Shown piece by piece: positions 18,701 to 26,808 of a stretch of DNA of 64,000 nucleotides; positions within the stretch are counted from its first letter, which is position 1; the number at the start of each line of letters is the position of its first letter. A program made the position numbers and the translations under genes. The DNA comes from Candidatus Goldiibacteriota bacterium (lineage in GTDB: Bacteria > Oederibacteriota > PGYV01 > DSYL01): positions 1 to 64,000 of the forward strand of contig JAGNJD010000004.1 in assembly GCA_018000835.1 (NCBI GenBank), in the 5' to 3' direction. The notes beneath the pieces are model-generated. The model did not search any database, was not told where the DNA came from, and saw nothing but the letters and a program-made list of their open reading frames with translations.

Positions 18701-19620
18701 CCAATGGATACCAGAACTCTTACGCCTGCATTATGTGCGTTTGTAATCAATGCCGGCTCCAGATATCCTGACGGAGCAGAAAGTGAACCGTTTGACTGCG
18801 GCTGGACAAAAGCATGACAGATATGTGTCAACCTGTTATAAGGAATTTTGTCAGCCCTGTAAGTTGAAACCCAGTATGGATAATATGCAAGGAACCTCCT
18901 GCACTTTTCAGTTGTAGGCGTGACCGTAGGCGTATTAGTCGGCGTGCCTGCATAAGGGGTATTTGTAGGCGTATCGGTTGCGGTTGATACGCCGTATATT
19001 TCAATACTGTCAATATACCAGTTGTTTCCTGTGTTATTTACTGCTCCACCTGTTGTATCTGCAATAGAAAATTGTATTGCCTGAACCCGGGATAATACCT
19101 GGGTTAAAGTCATTCCATTTCCCTGTCCCCAGCCGGGTGAACCAAAAGAAGTCCATGGAATTGTAACATAAGTCCAGTTTGTCTGCTGCGTCCACGCAAA
19201 ATTCCAATAGGAATAATCAGTAACGTTTGCTGAAACTATCTGAACCATGAAAGCAACGTTTGTTCCGGTCCCGTAATTACCCTTCATATATAAACGGATA
19301 CCGGTTGATAAATTCAAATCCACGGGATTTGCACCGGAATTTAAATTTGTGCCGCAACCTATGGAAGCCCATGACCCGCTTGCGCCAATGACATTGCCTG
19401 AAATTCTTCCTGAATACGTGCCGCCGCCTGACGGGACGTCACCGCTTATTACCGTCCTCGTCACAGACGAAGTTGTCGGGTCTGCAAATTCATACCACCC
19501 GCCGCCCTGGTTATTAACCGTGAATTCTCCATCCTCAAAATCATCAAGCACATAGGCAGATGCATGAGTTATACCCAGAAAAATAAACGCAATAAAAATA
19601 AAGACCGGTTTTTTTAACAT
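15766..19620 (-). CDS. Secreted multidomain chitinase-deacetylase (CBM + GH18 + polysaccharide deacetylase + C-terminal domain)
   Basis: 1284 residues from ATG 19620, which gives a normal signal peptide (MLKKPVFIFIAFIFLG...ASA) 12 nt past GAGG; longer starts at 19632 and 19662 are possible. Domains in order: CBM11-like sandwich (VLDDFEDGEF to WYIDSIEIYG, about 25-210); GH18 with the catalytic DGADIDWEFP near residue 350 and YDYHGEW; Thr-rich linker; NodB-type deacetylase with SFTFDDGRPS and metal-site DHNYSHQA; second short linker; NVVIYPNP C-terminal domain. Together they would deacetylate and cut chitin or a related N-acetylglucosamine polymer outside the cell. GH18 and deacetylase in one chain is unusual. 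Confidence 0.88.
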   Translation of the reverse strand: MLKKPVFIFIAFIFLGITHASAYVLDDFEDGEFTVNNQGGGWYEFADPTTSSVTRTVISGDVPSGGGTYSGRISGNVIGASGSWASIGCGTNLNSGANPVDLNLSTGIRLYMKGNYGTGTNVAFMVQIVSANVTDYSYWNFAWTQQTNWTYVTIPWTSFGSPGWGQGNGMTLTQVLSRVQAIQFSIADTTGGAVNNTGNNWYIDSIEIYGVSTATDTPTNTPYAGTPTNTPTVTPTTEKCRRFLAYYPYWVSTYRADKIPYNRLTHICHAFVQPQSNGSLSAPSGYLEPALITNAHNAGVRVLVSIGGADEVARQNFVTIAASASLRTAFANAVEAFCRTYGYDGADIDWEFPQNATERTNQNLLVQTLRDKFNSSAAPAPSWEITMAVSPGNWYGQWNDYAYLNNVVDFYNLMTYDYHGEWSSHAGHNSPLYRGTDPTDGENIDWTNNYMTVTRGVPASKMNLGIPFYGYRFPNSENLYDSFVSGATQNNYNLITPLIGSGWTYNWDSGSLVPYLTYNSGTGLIVYDNPASVAEKVNYAFNLKGYGGIFMWEITADYSSGSQPLLDAMWNSYSSFCGLTVPTVTPTETKTVLPTITHTSTLIITPTFTRTFTGTMTYSATNTRTNTETASFSPAFTSTSTATNIFTHTLTATVTFTFTPTWTFTITHNTLTTSPTHSVSPTITQTWTGTPPTLTVTTTITLTDTMTASSTLTETTTPGFTRTATSSEPPTASATVSSTSTVTITPANSFTLTGTMTITSSYTQTEWISETPTLTNSLTMTHTMTGTSVLTWTDTMTPEPTFTSTQTMTMTGQTPTPTETAGTCLHFYIDRSSVPSMVFMKKITLKINVGNCSSCMVYADGVPIPSTYYPATQICKFTTDATDVQILRSNYIGGATNAVTKAILFDDKKWAYSFTFDDGRPSVHDIALPMLDALGFRAGVALNTQQMQETYDTYVMCWQKISDLRAHNWSLFDHNYSHQAVTCDNINTETLPVKNAIEARYPGYLCTHFVYPYCNVTSWTCLRDSGLFLSAENYTRNNYVDIIPSNLFLLNRNAFTGTNLSAFNAAADNAANDTRQRWLINFTHNVESGSTTPGTYDTNQDTLSSHLNYVYNTYGEGGINNVWFAPSDEVVQYLLVREYATVTYQGEVACSTGMPTPSFTRTPVIPTVTHTVTPIQTSTSNQQPAITNVVIYPNPYNPEKKDLKIRFEITQPSKLIKVKIYTTGYRMIKQIVYEGNYNAGENTETIKREYLKTLANGVYYIIIDVRRTEGDYLNSRPEELIILK
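16035..16088 (-). repeat. 54-bp tract identical to 12624-12677 (copy in chitinase-deacetylase gene)
   Basis: Same bases as in the pectate-lyase-like gene, at the same border between linker and C-terminal domain. It suggests recent duplication or gene conversion of this segment. Confidence 0.85.
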
Positions 19621-19642
19621 GTCTTTAATCATCCTCACGTCA

Positions 19643-20383
19643 TTAATTAATTTTTTTTTCAAGTTCTTTTATTTTTTCCCGAATAACGTATTTTAATTGC
19701 TGAAGTTCTTTTATTTTTTCGTCAAATTCGTTTCGCCCGTCTTTTACGGAAATAACGTTTGAATTTTTAAGCAGATTATTTATTGCGATTTCTTCGTTTA
19801 ACAAATAAATTCTCTGCTCAATCTGGATTATTTTTACGTTAAGATATTCAATTAAATCTTTTATTGATTTTTCGTCGTATTTTTTTTCAAATAAGTCAAA
19901 AGCGAGGTCAACGCCGATGTAATTTTCGTAATTCTTTATGATATCAACCCACTTTATCCTTTCGTTATATAAATACTGCAGGTCGGGGCATTTGTTTATA
20001 ATGCACGTTTTTATTTTTTCTCCATATTCGGTCATTATAAGTGAAACAAGGGTAAAATAATCGTTGTTTAATTCCCTCTGTTTTTTCGTCAGTTTATAAA
20101 TCTTATAGGCGTTGTTGTTTGCCTGTCCAAGGTGATATTTTAACAACAAATTATTTATGAAATCCTGCAAAAAAAAATCACCTTTACCGTTTTTTAAATT
20201 TTCTATTTTCTTTATCCTGTTTTCGTATTTTACTCTTTCGTTATTTAATTCTTTTTTTACTTTCTGCGTTTCTTGTAAAACTTTATCTGCTTCTTTTATA
20301 AATCCGGCAATATCCTTTTTATCGGTTGCATGAATGAAATTTACGGTAAAAAAAACGGCTAATACAAAAAATATTTTTTTCAT
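19643..20383 (-). CDS. Exported coiled-coil protein of unknown function
   Basis: 246 residues. A signal peptide (MKKIFFVLAVFFTVNFIHA) leads into an almost entirely helical, Lys/Glu/Asn-rich chain with coiled-coil stretches at both ends (DKVLQETQKVKKELNNERVKY near 33, and LLKNSNVISV...KELQQLKYVIREKIKELEKKIN at the end). There is one CIINKCPDL pair of cysteines. I recognise no family. The ATG overlaps the stop of the upstream sigma54 regulator by 4 bp, so the two are translationally coupled; that makes it the best candidate for a partner or target of the regulator. Probably periplasmic. Confidence 0.7.
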   Translation of the reverse strand: MKKIFFVLAVFFTVNFIHATDKKDIAGFIKEADKVLQETQKVKKELNNERVKYENRIKKIENLKNGKGDFFLQDFINNLLLKYHLGQANNNAYKIYKLTKKQRELNNDYFTLVSLIMTEYGEKIKTCIINKCPDLQYLYNERIKWVDIIKNYENYIGVDLAFDLFEKKYDEKSIKDLIEYLNVKIIQIEQRIYLLNEEIAINNLLKNSNVISVKDGRNEFDEKIKELQQLKYVIREKIKELEKKIN

Positions 20384-21717
20384 GATTTTTCTCTTATCCT
20401 GTATTTTTTCATTTTCGCTGCGAGTGTTGGCTTCGTGATTTTTAGAATATCTGCTGCTCTGCCTTTATTTCCACCTGCCTGGTTTAATGCATTGATAATA
20501 ACGTTCTTTTCGTATTCGTTGACTTTTTTGACGATACCCGTTTTTTTTAAATCATCTCCCGAAAAACCCGTAATTTCGTAAGGGATGTCCGTTTCTTTTA
20601 TAATTTCGTTTCTGGCGGTAACTAAAATTCTCTGAATGATATTTTCCAGTTCCCTTACGTTACCGGGAAAATCATAACAGGATAATTTTTCAATTGCTTC
20701 TTTTGAAAATCCTTTTATTCTGAATTTTGCAAGATCTGAATATTTATTCATAAAATAATCGACGAGCGCAGGTATGTCTTCTTTTCTTTCGCGCAACGGC
20801 GGCATATTTATCTGCACGACGTTAAACCTGTAATAAAGGTCCTGCCTGAATCTGCCTTCGGATACTTCCCTCTCAATGTCCCTGTTTGTTGCAACTATGA
20901 GCCGCACGTCAACTTTTATGTTTTTTTCTCCCCCTACTCTTTCAAAAGATTTATCCTGCAAAACCCTGAGGAGTTTTACCTGCAGGTTCAAAGGCAATTC
21001 CGCTATTTCATCAAGAAAAATCGTACCATTGTCTGCAAGTTCAAACCGTCCTTTTCTTAAATACAAAGCATCCGTAAATGCTCCTTTTTCATGCCCAAAC
21101 AATTCCGACTCCAAGACACCCGGTGAAAGCGCTGCACAATTTACTTTTATCAGGGGATAATCCCTTCTTGCACTTTTATAATGAATTTCTTCCGCTATTA
21201 ATTCCTTACCTGTCCCGGATTCGCCGGTTATCAAAACCGTGGCATCCGTCTCAGCTATTTTATCAACTAACCTAAAAATGTCTTTTATCTGTGCAGATTC
21301 CCCTATTATTTTTCCGCGTATTGAATTTTTTAGATAAGAATTCTCGTCTTTTAATTTTTTATTCATTATAATCTTTGAAACAAGCATCTTTAGATGTTCA
21401 ATTGAAACCGGTTTGGTTATGAATTCCGATGCCCCCTTTTTCATTGCAGCAACTGCCATGTCTATCGTTCCATAGGCAGTTATCATTATTACTTCCGTAT
21501 TTGAATTTTTTTTCTTTACTTCCGTTAATACCGTTATGCCGTCCGCTTCCGGTAATTTTAAATCTGTTATTACGACGTCAAAATCCCTCTCATTTATCAG
21601 ATTTATCGCATCTTCGCCGTTTTCGCACGAAAAAACCGAATAATCTTTTTCATTAAAAGTTTCTTTTATTATGTTTCTTAATTCATCGTTATCTTCAACT
21701 ATTAAAATTTCATACAT
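20380..21717 (-). CDS. NtrC-family sigma54-dependent response regulator
   Basis: 445 residues in the standard three-domain order. Receiver 1-120 (LIVEDNDEL, phospho-Asp in VVITDLKLPEADG, Thr in MITAYG, Lys in ITKPVS), AAA+ domain about 140-375 (Walker A GESGTGKELIAEEIH, Walker B GTIFLDEIAELPL, R-finger region LRERKEDIPALV) and a Fis-type HTH (ALNQAGGNKGRAADILKITKPTLAAKM). The sigma54-contacting loop reads GAFTDA instead of GAFTGA, a substitution known in some functional members. No histidine kinase gene is adjacent, so it is an orphan in this window. It activates sigma54 promoters after phosphorylation; targets unknown. Confidence 0.93.
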   Translation of the reverse strand: MYEILIVEDNDELRNIIKETFNEKDYSVFSCENGEDAINLINERDFDVVITDLKLPEADGITVLTEVKKKNSNTEVIMITAYGTIDMAVAAMKKGASEFITKPVSIEHLKMLVSKIIMNKKLKDENSYLKNSIRGKIIGESAQIKDIFRLVDKIAETDATVLITGESGTGKELIAEEIHYKSARRDYPLIKVNCAALSPGVLESELFGHEKGAFTDALYLRKGRFELADNGTIFLDEIAELPLNLQVKLLRVLQDKSFERVGGEKNIKVDVRLIVATNRDIEREVSEGRFRQDLYYRFNVVQINMPPLRERKEDIPALVDYFMNKYSDLAKFRIKGFSKEAIEKLSCYDFPGNVRELENIIQRILVTARNEIIKETDIPYEITGFSGDDLKKTGIVKKVNEYEKNVIINALNQAGGNKGRAADILKITKPTLAAKMKKYRIREKS

Positions 21718-21730
21718 AGTCCACCGGTCA

Positions 21731-22189
21731 TTACGTTTGTCTTTTTCTTATAAATCCTGGTTCTACCCCTTGGGGAAAATAAAAAAGTTCTTTCATGTCA
21801 AATTTTTTTTTAATGCGGTAAGTTAAAAAATAACCAAACGGTTTGGTGTTGTTTGCCATCTGGTCGGGTATCATATGGGAAAGATACGAAATCGTAAACA
21901 CGACTGCAAAAGTATAATCTTTTACAAATAACGTAATAATCCATACAAGGGGGACGTATTCAAAAGCATGAAAAATTATGTATAATTTTTTAAAATCACC
22001 GAGATACGATTTTACGAACATATCCTTTAAACTAAACCTTTTTTCTTCACGGATATAATCAAAAACGTGGTCAAAATCAACAAGAAAACCGGAAAATACA
22101 GAGACAAGCGTATAAAACCACGAATGCGTAAAATAATACGTGCCAATTGCAACCGGCGCCGTGACTATGGCATGATGCTCCATCTTCAT
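21731..22189 (-). CDS. Small integral membrane protein, possibly YdjM/DUF457-like
   Basis: 152 residues with about four hydrophobic segments (VTAPVAIGTYYFTHSW, FYTLVSVFSGFLVDFD, YVPLVWIITLFV, FAVVFTISYLSHMI). An HH near the N-terminus, DFDHVFDY near residue 40 and SHMIPDQ near 115 give His/Asp pairs like those of the membrane-bound metal-dependent hydrolase (YdjM/DUF457) family. That assignment is tentative; a simple membrane protein is the safe call. It lies 13 bp ahead of the sigma54 regulator and 14 bp after argH, so it may be the tail of the arginine transcript or the head of the regulator unit. Confidence 0.6.
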   Translation of the reverse strand: MKMEHHAIVTAPVAIGTYYFTHSWFYTLVSVFSGFLVDFDHVFDYIREEKRFSLKDMFVKSYLGDFKKLYIIFHAFEYVPLVWIITLFVKDYTFAVVFTISYLSHMIPDQMANNTKPFGYFLTYRIKKKFDMKELFYFPQGVEPGFIRKRQT

Positions 22190-22203
22190 AAAATTTTATC
22201 CTG

Positions 22204-23577
22204 CTATTTTGCAAAATTCAGGAACGATTTTGCAGCCTTTATCTGCTTGCATACGTATTTATAAGAAGTAGAACCGGGCGTTAGTTTTGAATCGGCAGAT
22301 GCCTCCGGATGCAGCAGTTCAAATACATCTTCGTCAAATAATTCGGAAAAATCCTGCAGTTCATCTATTCCAAGCCGTCCAAAACTTTTTTTGTTTTCGA
22401 TGCAATAAGCAACAAGTTTCCCGACAAGTTCATACGCATCCCTGAAAGTCATTCCTTTTCTAACAAGATAATCGGCTATATCCGTGGAATACATAAAATA
22501 ATCAAGAAGTTGCTCTGACATTTTGTCTTCGTCCATTTTTACGTTTCTTAAAAACTTTTCAATAATCTTTATTATGGTTTTTATCTGGTCTATGCTTTCA
22601 AAAAGCAGCGGTTTATCTTCCTGCATATCCTTGTTATATGCAAGGGGCAATCCTTTTAAAATGGTAAGCCCTGCCATTAATCTTCCGTAAAAGCCACCTG
22701 TTTTTCCGCGTATCAGTTCTGCAACGTCAGGATTTTTTTTGTTTGGCATTAAACTTGATCCCGTCGCAAATGAGTCATCTATTTCAATGAATGAAAATTC
22801 GTTTGAATTAAAAAGAACTATTTCCTCTGCCAGCCGCGAAAGATGTGCTGCGATAAGAGACGAAGCATAAAGAAAATCCATGACAAAATCCCTGTCAGAT
22901 ACCGCATCAATTGAATTTTCCGTAATATCCTTAAATCCGAGAATTCTTGCCATCGTCATTCTGTGAACGTTGTAGTTGGAGCCGGCAAGTGCACCTGAAC
23001 CAAGCGGCAGTAAATTCATTCTTTCATAAATACAGCCCAGAAAATTATAGTCCCTCTTTAACATGGTAAAATAACTTAAAAGCCAGTGGCCAACCGCTAT
23101 TATCTGTGCATGCTGCATATGGGTATAACCCGGCATATACGTATCCTTATAAAGGTCAGCCATGTTAACGATCGTCTGCATTAAATCTTTCAATAATTTT
23201 TTTACATTTACTATTTCGTCTTTAAGATACATACGCGTATCCGTTGATATGAGGTCATTTCTGCTCCTGCCGGTATGTAATTTTTTTCCCGTATCACCTA
23301 TTAACTTTACGAGTTCAATTTCAACGGCTGAATGAACATCCTCGTATTGTTTAAAATCAATGGTGTTTTCCTTTTCAAGAAGTCTTTCCAGTCCGTTTAT
23401 TATTTTTTTCATTTCATCCGATTTTAAAATTCTTATTTTATAAAGCGCTTTTGCGTATGCCTGACCTGCCATTACATCATATCTAAAAAGCCGTTTATCA
23501 AAGGATATGGATGCATTAAAATTATTTACCTCTGCATCTATTTCTTTTTTAAATCTTCCTCTCCATACTTTTTTCAT
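22204..23577 (-). CDS. argH: Argininosuccinate lyase
   Basis: 457 residues, full length. Cleaves argininosuccinate to arginine and fumarate, the final step of arginine synthesis, as a cytoplasmic homotetramer. The fumarase/aspartase superfamily signature GSSLMPNKKNPDVAELIRGK is present near residue 280, with the other active-site blocks SRNDLISTDTRMYLKDE and YTHMQHAQI. A GGAGGCAATT site precedes the ATG. It is the last biosynthetic gene of the arg cluster, set apart from argG by a small membrane protein gene and a 480-bp gap with a repeat element. Confidence 0.97.
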   Translation of the reverse strand: MKKVWRGRFKKEIDAEVNNFNASISFDKRLFRYDVMAGQAYAKALYKIRILKSDEMKKIINGLERLLEKENTIDFKQYEDVHSAVEIELVKLIGDTGKKLHTGRSRNDLISTDTRMYLKDEIVNVKKLLKDLMQTIVNMADLYKDTYMPGYTHMQHAQIIAVGHWLLSYFTMLKRDYNFLGCIYERMNLLPLGSGALAGSNYNVHRMTMARILGFKDITENSIDAVSDRDFVMDFLYASSLIAAHLSRLAEEIVLFNSNEFSFIEIDDSFATGSSLMPNKKNPDVAELIRGKTGGFYGRLMAGLTILKGLPLAYNKDMQEDKPLLFESIDQIKTIIKIIEKFLRNVKMDEDKMSEQLLDYFMYSTDIADYLVRKGMTFRDAYELVGKLVAYCIENKKSFGRLGIDELQDFSELFDEDVFELLHPEASADSKLTPGSTSYKYVCKQIKAAKSFLNFAK

Positions 23578-23830
23578 AATTGCCTCCTTTTAAAATTATT
23601 TAAACAGTATCATTTGCAAATTTTATAAATTTGCTCCTCATGCTCTTTATTCAAAATGCCGGTCAATATTCTTTTTCCCGCTTTAACCTGATTTTATAAA
23701 TCACCACTGTCTTTATAGCAGAAAATTTTTATCCGTGCTATGTTTCCATTCCTGTTTTACATTATAGCAAACGGTTTTGATTTTTACAACATTTCAGAAA
23801 TTAAAAATTTAACAGGATTGCCACTCCAGT

Positions 23831-23978
23831 CCTGTAAAAAACATGCACTTCATATAATTACTTTCAAATTGTATTGACATTTATTAAAATAAAAACAGGA
23901 GAAGAATATACATAAGTCGCAGATATAAAAAGTAAACAAACAATTTATTACAAAAAATCATTAAGTTTGCCGGGCAGC
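23831..23978. mobile_element. Decayed copy of the CTGTCCGG-ended element family
   Basis: Left side CCTGTAAAAAACATGCACTT and the following TCATATAATTACTTTCAAATT match the left part of the copies at 49546 and 53409; right side AAACAATTTATTAC...AAGTTTGCCGGGCAG matches their right part. It occupies most of the 480-bp gap 23578-24059; the rest of that gap holds nothing recognisable. Confidence 0.55.
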
Positions 23979-24059
23979 AATTGGTTGTTTGAAATAATAA
24001 CAAGTGACGGGTGGGCCATGATTACAAAATTTTTTATCTTAATCCTTAAAATTGCAGAT

Positions 24060-24311
24060 TTAAATTATTCCTCCGCCTATAAATAAGCGTATCATTCCAA
24101 ATAACACTGCAATGCCACAACAAATAATCCCGGTAACTGATCCGCTTTTATTTTTCCCTTCCACAGTAGAAGCAAATACAATTATGCTGATCAACAATCC
24201 GATTCCTGCGAATGGAATATTAAACCAGTTCAACATACCTAAAAAAGGTATTAAACCGACAAGCATTCCGATAAGTGCAAGTATACCCCAGATAAGACTA
24301 ACAAGTTGCAT
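24060..24311 (-). CDS. 83-residue membrane protein, DUF4190-like
   Basis: Two long hydrophobic stretches (LIWGILALIGMLVGLIPFLG and IPFAGIGLLISIIVFAS) and a third shorter C-terminal one (GIICCGIAVLFGMIRLFIGG) flank a polar EGKNKSGS loop. The pattern matches small DUF4190-type membrane proteins with no known function. AAAGGAGGTATGCT gives a strong ribosome site. It lies between argG and argH on the same strand, apparently inserted into the arginine cluster. Role there is unknown; it may be unrelated. Confidence 0.7.
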   Translation of the reverse strand: MQLVSLIWGILALIGMLVGLIPFLGMLNWFNIPFAGIGLLISIIVFASTVEGKNKSGSVTGIICCGIAVLFGMIRLFIGGGII

Positions 24312-24456
24312 AGCATACCTCCTTTAATAGGTTATCCGACGACAGTTAATTTTTATGGTTAAATCCATTTCCTGACATTTTTTATTACACTGCTACGGCA
24401 GCCAGGCAACCGCCTGTATTTTACAGGTTTTACGGATATCCGATATTAAAAAATGA

Positions 24457-25680
24457 TTATTTATTTTCACCTTTATTTTTATTCTTTCTTATCTGACTTA
24501 ATATCTTGGTCTGCAGGCCAAAAAGATTTATAAAACCTTCCGCGTCTTTCTGTGAATAAACTTCCTCTTCTTCAAAGGTTGCATAAGACATCTGATAAAG
24601 GGAATAGGGAGACGTCTTTGACGCGGGAAACACATTACCCTTATGCAACTTTAATTTTATCTCACCGGTTACATTTTCCTGCGTTTTATCCACAAAAGCA
24701 GACAATGCCTCTCGTAAAGGTGAAAACCACATGCCGTTATAAATCAGTTCTGCCATTTTTTGTGAAACCAGATATTTAAAATGCATTGTTTCCCTATCCA
24801 GCGTTATCTCTTCCAGTTCTCTGTGTGCAATATAAAGGAGGGTTCCGCCAGGCGTTTCATAAACGCCCCTTGATTTTATGCCAACGAGACGATTCTCAAC
24901 CATGTCCGTAAAACCAATCCCATGCAAGCCGCCAATCCTGTTTAATTTTTCAAGTATCTGTAAAGGCATCATTTTTTCCTTATTTACAGAAACCGGCGCT
25001 CCCTTTAAAAAGCCTATTGAAACGTATTGTGGTTTATCCGGGGTTTTTTCTATCGGATTAATTTTACTCCTGATGTCTTTCGGCGGTTCATTTTCAGGGT
25101 CTTCCAGTATGCCTCCTTCATGGGAAATGTGAAATATATTGTCGTCTTCTGAATATGGTTTTTTTCTTGTTACAGGAACCGGTATGCCGTGTTTTGCAGC
25201 ATATTCCATTTCCTGTGTTCTTGAACGTATGTCCCATTCTCTCCATGGTGCTATTATTTTTAAATCCGGCGCAAGTGCTTTATAAGTAAGTTCAAACCTC
25301 ACCTGGTCATTGCCTTTTCCCGTTGCTCCATGGGCAACTGCATCTGCTTTTTCCTTTAATGCAATTTCAACCTGTGTTTTTGCAATTAAAGGTCTTGCAA
25401 TTGACGTGCCCATTAAATATTTTTCCTCATAAATTGCACCGGACTTTATCATAGGTATAACGTAATCACTCACAAACTCTTTTTTCCTGTCAACGACGTA
25501 AACCTTATTTGCACCACTTTTTATTGCTTTCTTTTTAACGACCTGAAAATCGCAATCCTGCCCCACGTCAACGACGCAGGCAATGACTTCACATCTGTAA
25601 TTCTCCTTAAGCCATGGAACTATTATGGAAGTATCAAGGCCGCCGGAATAAGCAAGAACGACTTTGTTTACCTTTTTCAT
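24457..25680 (-). CDS. argG: Argininosuccinate synthase
   Basis: 407 residues. Joins citrulline and aspartate with ATP. The N-type ATP pyrophosphatase P-loop [10 protein letters not shown] opens the protein; [14 protein letters not shown], the citrulline/aspartate block APWREWDI and RGVYETPGG follow. Belongs to the argininosuccinate synthase type 1 family by length and motif order. Encoded 80 bp after argF with its own ATG and a GGAGTAAAAAC site. The Lys/Asn-rich C-terminus ([10 protein letters not shown]) is longer than in most homologues. Confidence 0.97.
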   Translation of the reverse strand: MKKVNKVVLAYSGGLDTSIIVPWLKENYRCEVIACVVDVGQDCDFQVVKKKAIKSGANKVYVVDRKKEFVSDYVIPMIKSGAIYEEKYLMGTSIARPLIAKTQVEIALKEKADAVAHGATGKGNDQVRFELTYKALAPDLKIIAPWREWDIRSRTQEMEYAAKHGIPVPVTRKKPYSEDDNIFHISHEGGILEDPENEPPKDIRSKINPIEKTPDKPQYVSIGFLKGAPVSVNKEKMMPLQILEKLNRIGGLHGIGFTDMVENRLVGIKSRGVYETPGGTLLYIAHRELEEITLDRETMHFKYLVSQKMAELIYNGMWFSPLREALSAFVDKTQENVTGEIKLKLHKGNVFPASKTSPYSLYQMSYATFEEEEVYSQKDAEGFINLFGLQTKILSQIRKNKNKGENK

Positions 25681-25763
25681 GTTTTTACTCCTATATTAAA
25701 ATATATTCGTTATAAATGTACTCTGATAAAAATTTACGGCAGACATATAACGAGCAAAATTAT

Positions 25764-26702
25764 TTATCTGTTCATAAGCAGTGCAAGTATGCCTTTTTGT
25801 GCATGTAATCTGTTTTCTGCCTGGTCAAAGACAACGGAATTCGGTCCGTCCATAACGTCGTCCGTTATTTCCTCGCCCCGGTGGGCAGGCAGGCAATGCA
25901 TGATTATTACGTCCTTTTTTGCAAGATGAACTAATTCTGAATTAACCTGATACTTTTTAAATGTTGCTCTTCTTTTTTCTGTTTCTTCTTCCTGCCCCAT
26001 TGACGTCCATACGTCGGTATAAATCACATCCGCATCTTTCACAGCTTCTTCCGGCGTTTCAGTTACCATAACCTGCGTCTTTGCCGTCTGTGCAATATTT
26101 TTTGCTTTCTCCAGAACATTTTTATCAGGAGCGTATCCTTCCGGAGTTGCTATTTTTAAATTCATTCCCGTCTTTGGTGCTGCAAACAGCCATGAATTAC
26201 ACACGTTGTTGCCATCACCTATGTATGCAAGAGTAAGACCATCTAATACTTTTTTCTTATCCTTTATCGTCAGCAAATCAGATATTATCTGACATGGATG
26301 GGAAAAATCAGTTAATCCGTTTATAACCGGTATCGTGGCATTTTTTGCCAGGTCAATTACTTCCTGGTGGGAAAACGTCCTTATCATAATTCCGTTAACG
26401 TATCGCGAAAGGACCTTTGCAGTATCTGCAATCGTTTCCCCTCTGCTTAATTGAATCTCATTTGGAGATAAATAAATGGAAGCGCCGCCCAGATGAAACA
26501 TGGCAACCTCAAAAGAAACCCGCGTCCGAGTTGATGGTTTTCTGAATATCATGGCAAGACATTTTCCAAGAAGCGGAACAAAAAGTTCGTTATTTTTATG
26601 TTTGGTTCTTATCATGTCAGATATGTTTAAAATTAATTCTATTTCTTCCCTTGTCAGATCTTCCATGCTTATTAAATCCTTTTTGTTTAATTTTGTAATC
26701 AT
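25764..26702 (-). CDS. argF: Ornithine carbamoyltransferase
   Basis: 312 residues. Converts ornithine and carbamoyl phosphate to citrulline. The carbamoyl-phosphate motif FRKPSTRTRVSFE is near residue 54, followed by HPCQ and, for ornithine, DVWTSMGQE and HCLPAHRGEE. The last motif is of the ordinary ornithine enzyme rather than the N-acetylornithine variant, consistent with a linear or cyclic pathway through free ornithine. ATG 26702 with a GGAGGTCCAA site. Lies about 100 bp after argD. Confidence 0.96.
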   Translation of the reverse strand: MITKLNKKDLISMEDLTREEIELILNISDMIRTKHKNNELFVPLLGKCLAMIFRKPSTRTRVSFEVAMFHLGGASIYLSPNEIQLSRGETIADTAKVLSRYVNGIMIRTFSHQEVIDLAKNATIPVINGLTDFSHPCQIISDLLTIKDKKKVLDGLTLAYIGDGNNVCNSWLFAAPKTGMNLKIATPEGYAPDKNVLEKAKNIAQTAKTQVMVTETPEEAVKDADVIYTDVWTSMGQEEETEKRRATFKKYQVNSELVHLAKKDVIIMHCLPAHRGEEITDDVMDGPNSVVFDQAENRLHAQKGILALLMNR

Positions 26703-26808
26703 TTGGACCTCCGTCTATTTTATTATATATGCCTTTCTGTAAAGACTCGCATATAAAAATCCTGCTTTATCCGCAACAATCCGTCAATAACAGGATTACT
26801 ATTTCTTT

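Noticed and set aside
12355-19620. Type IX secretion (T9SS) substrates
   Set aside because: The C-terminal domains have YPNP and a terminal strand as in T9SS tails, but none of the T9SS machinery is in the window and the FlgD-type Ig domain explains the pattern equally.
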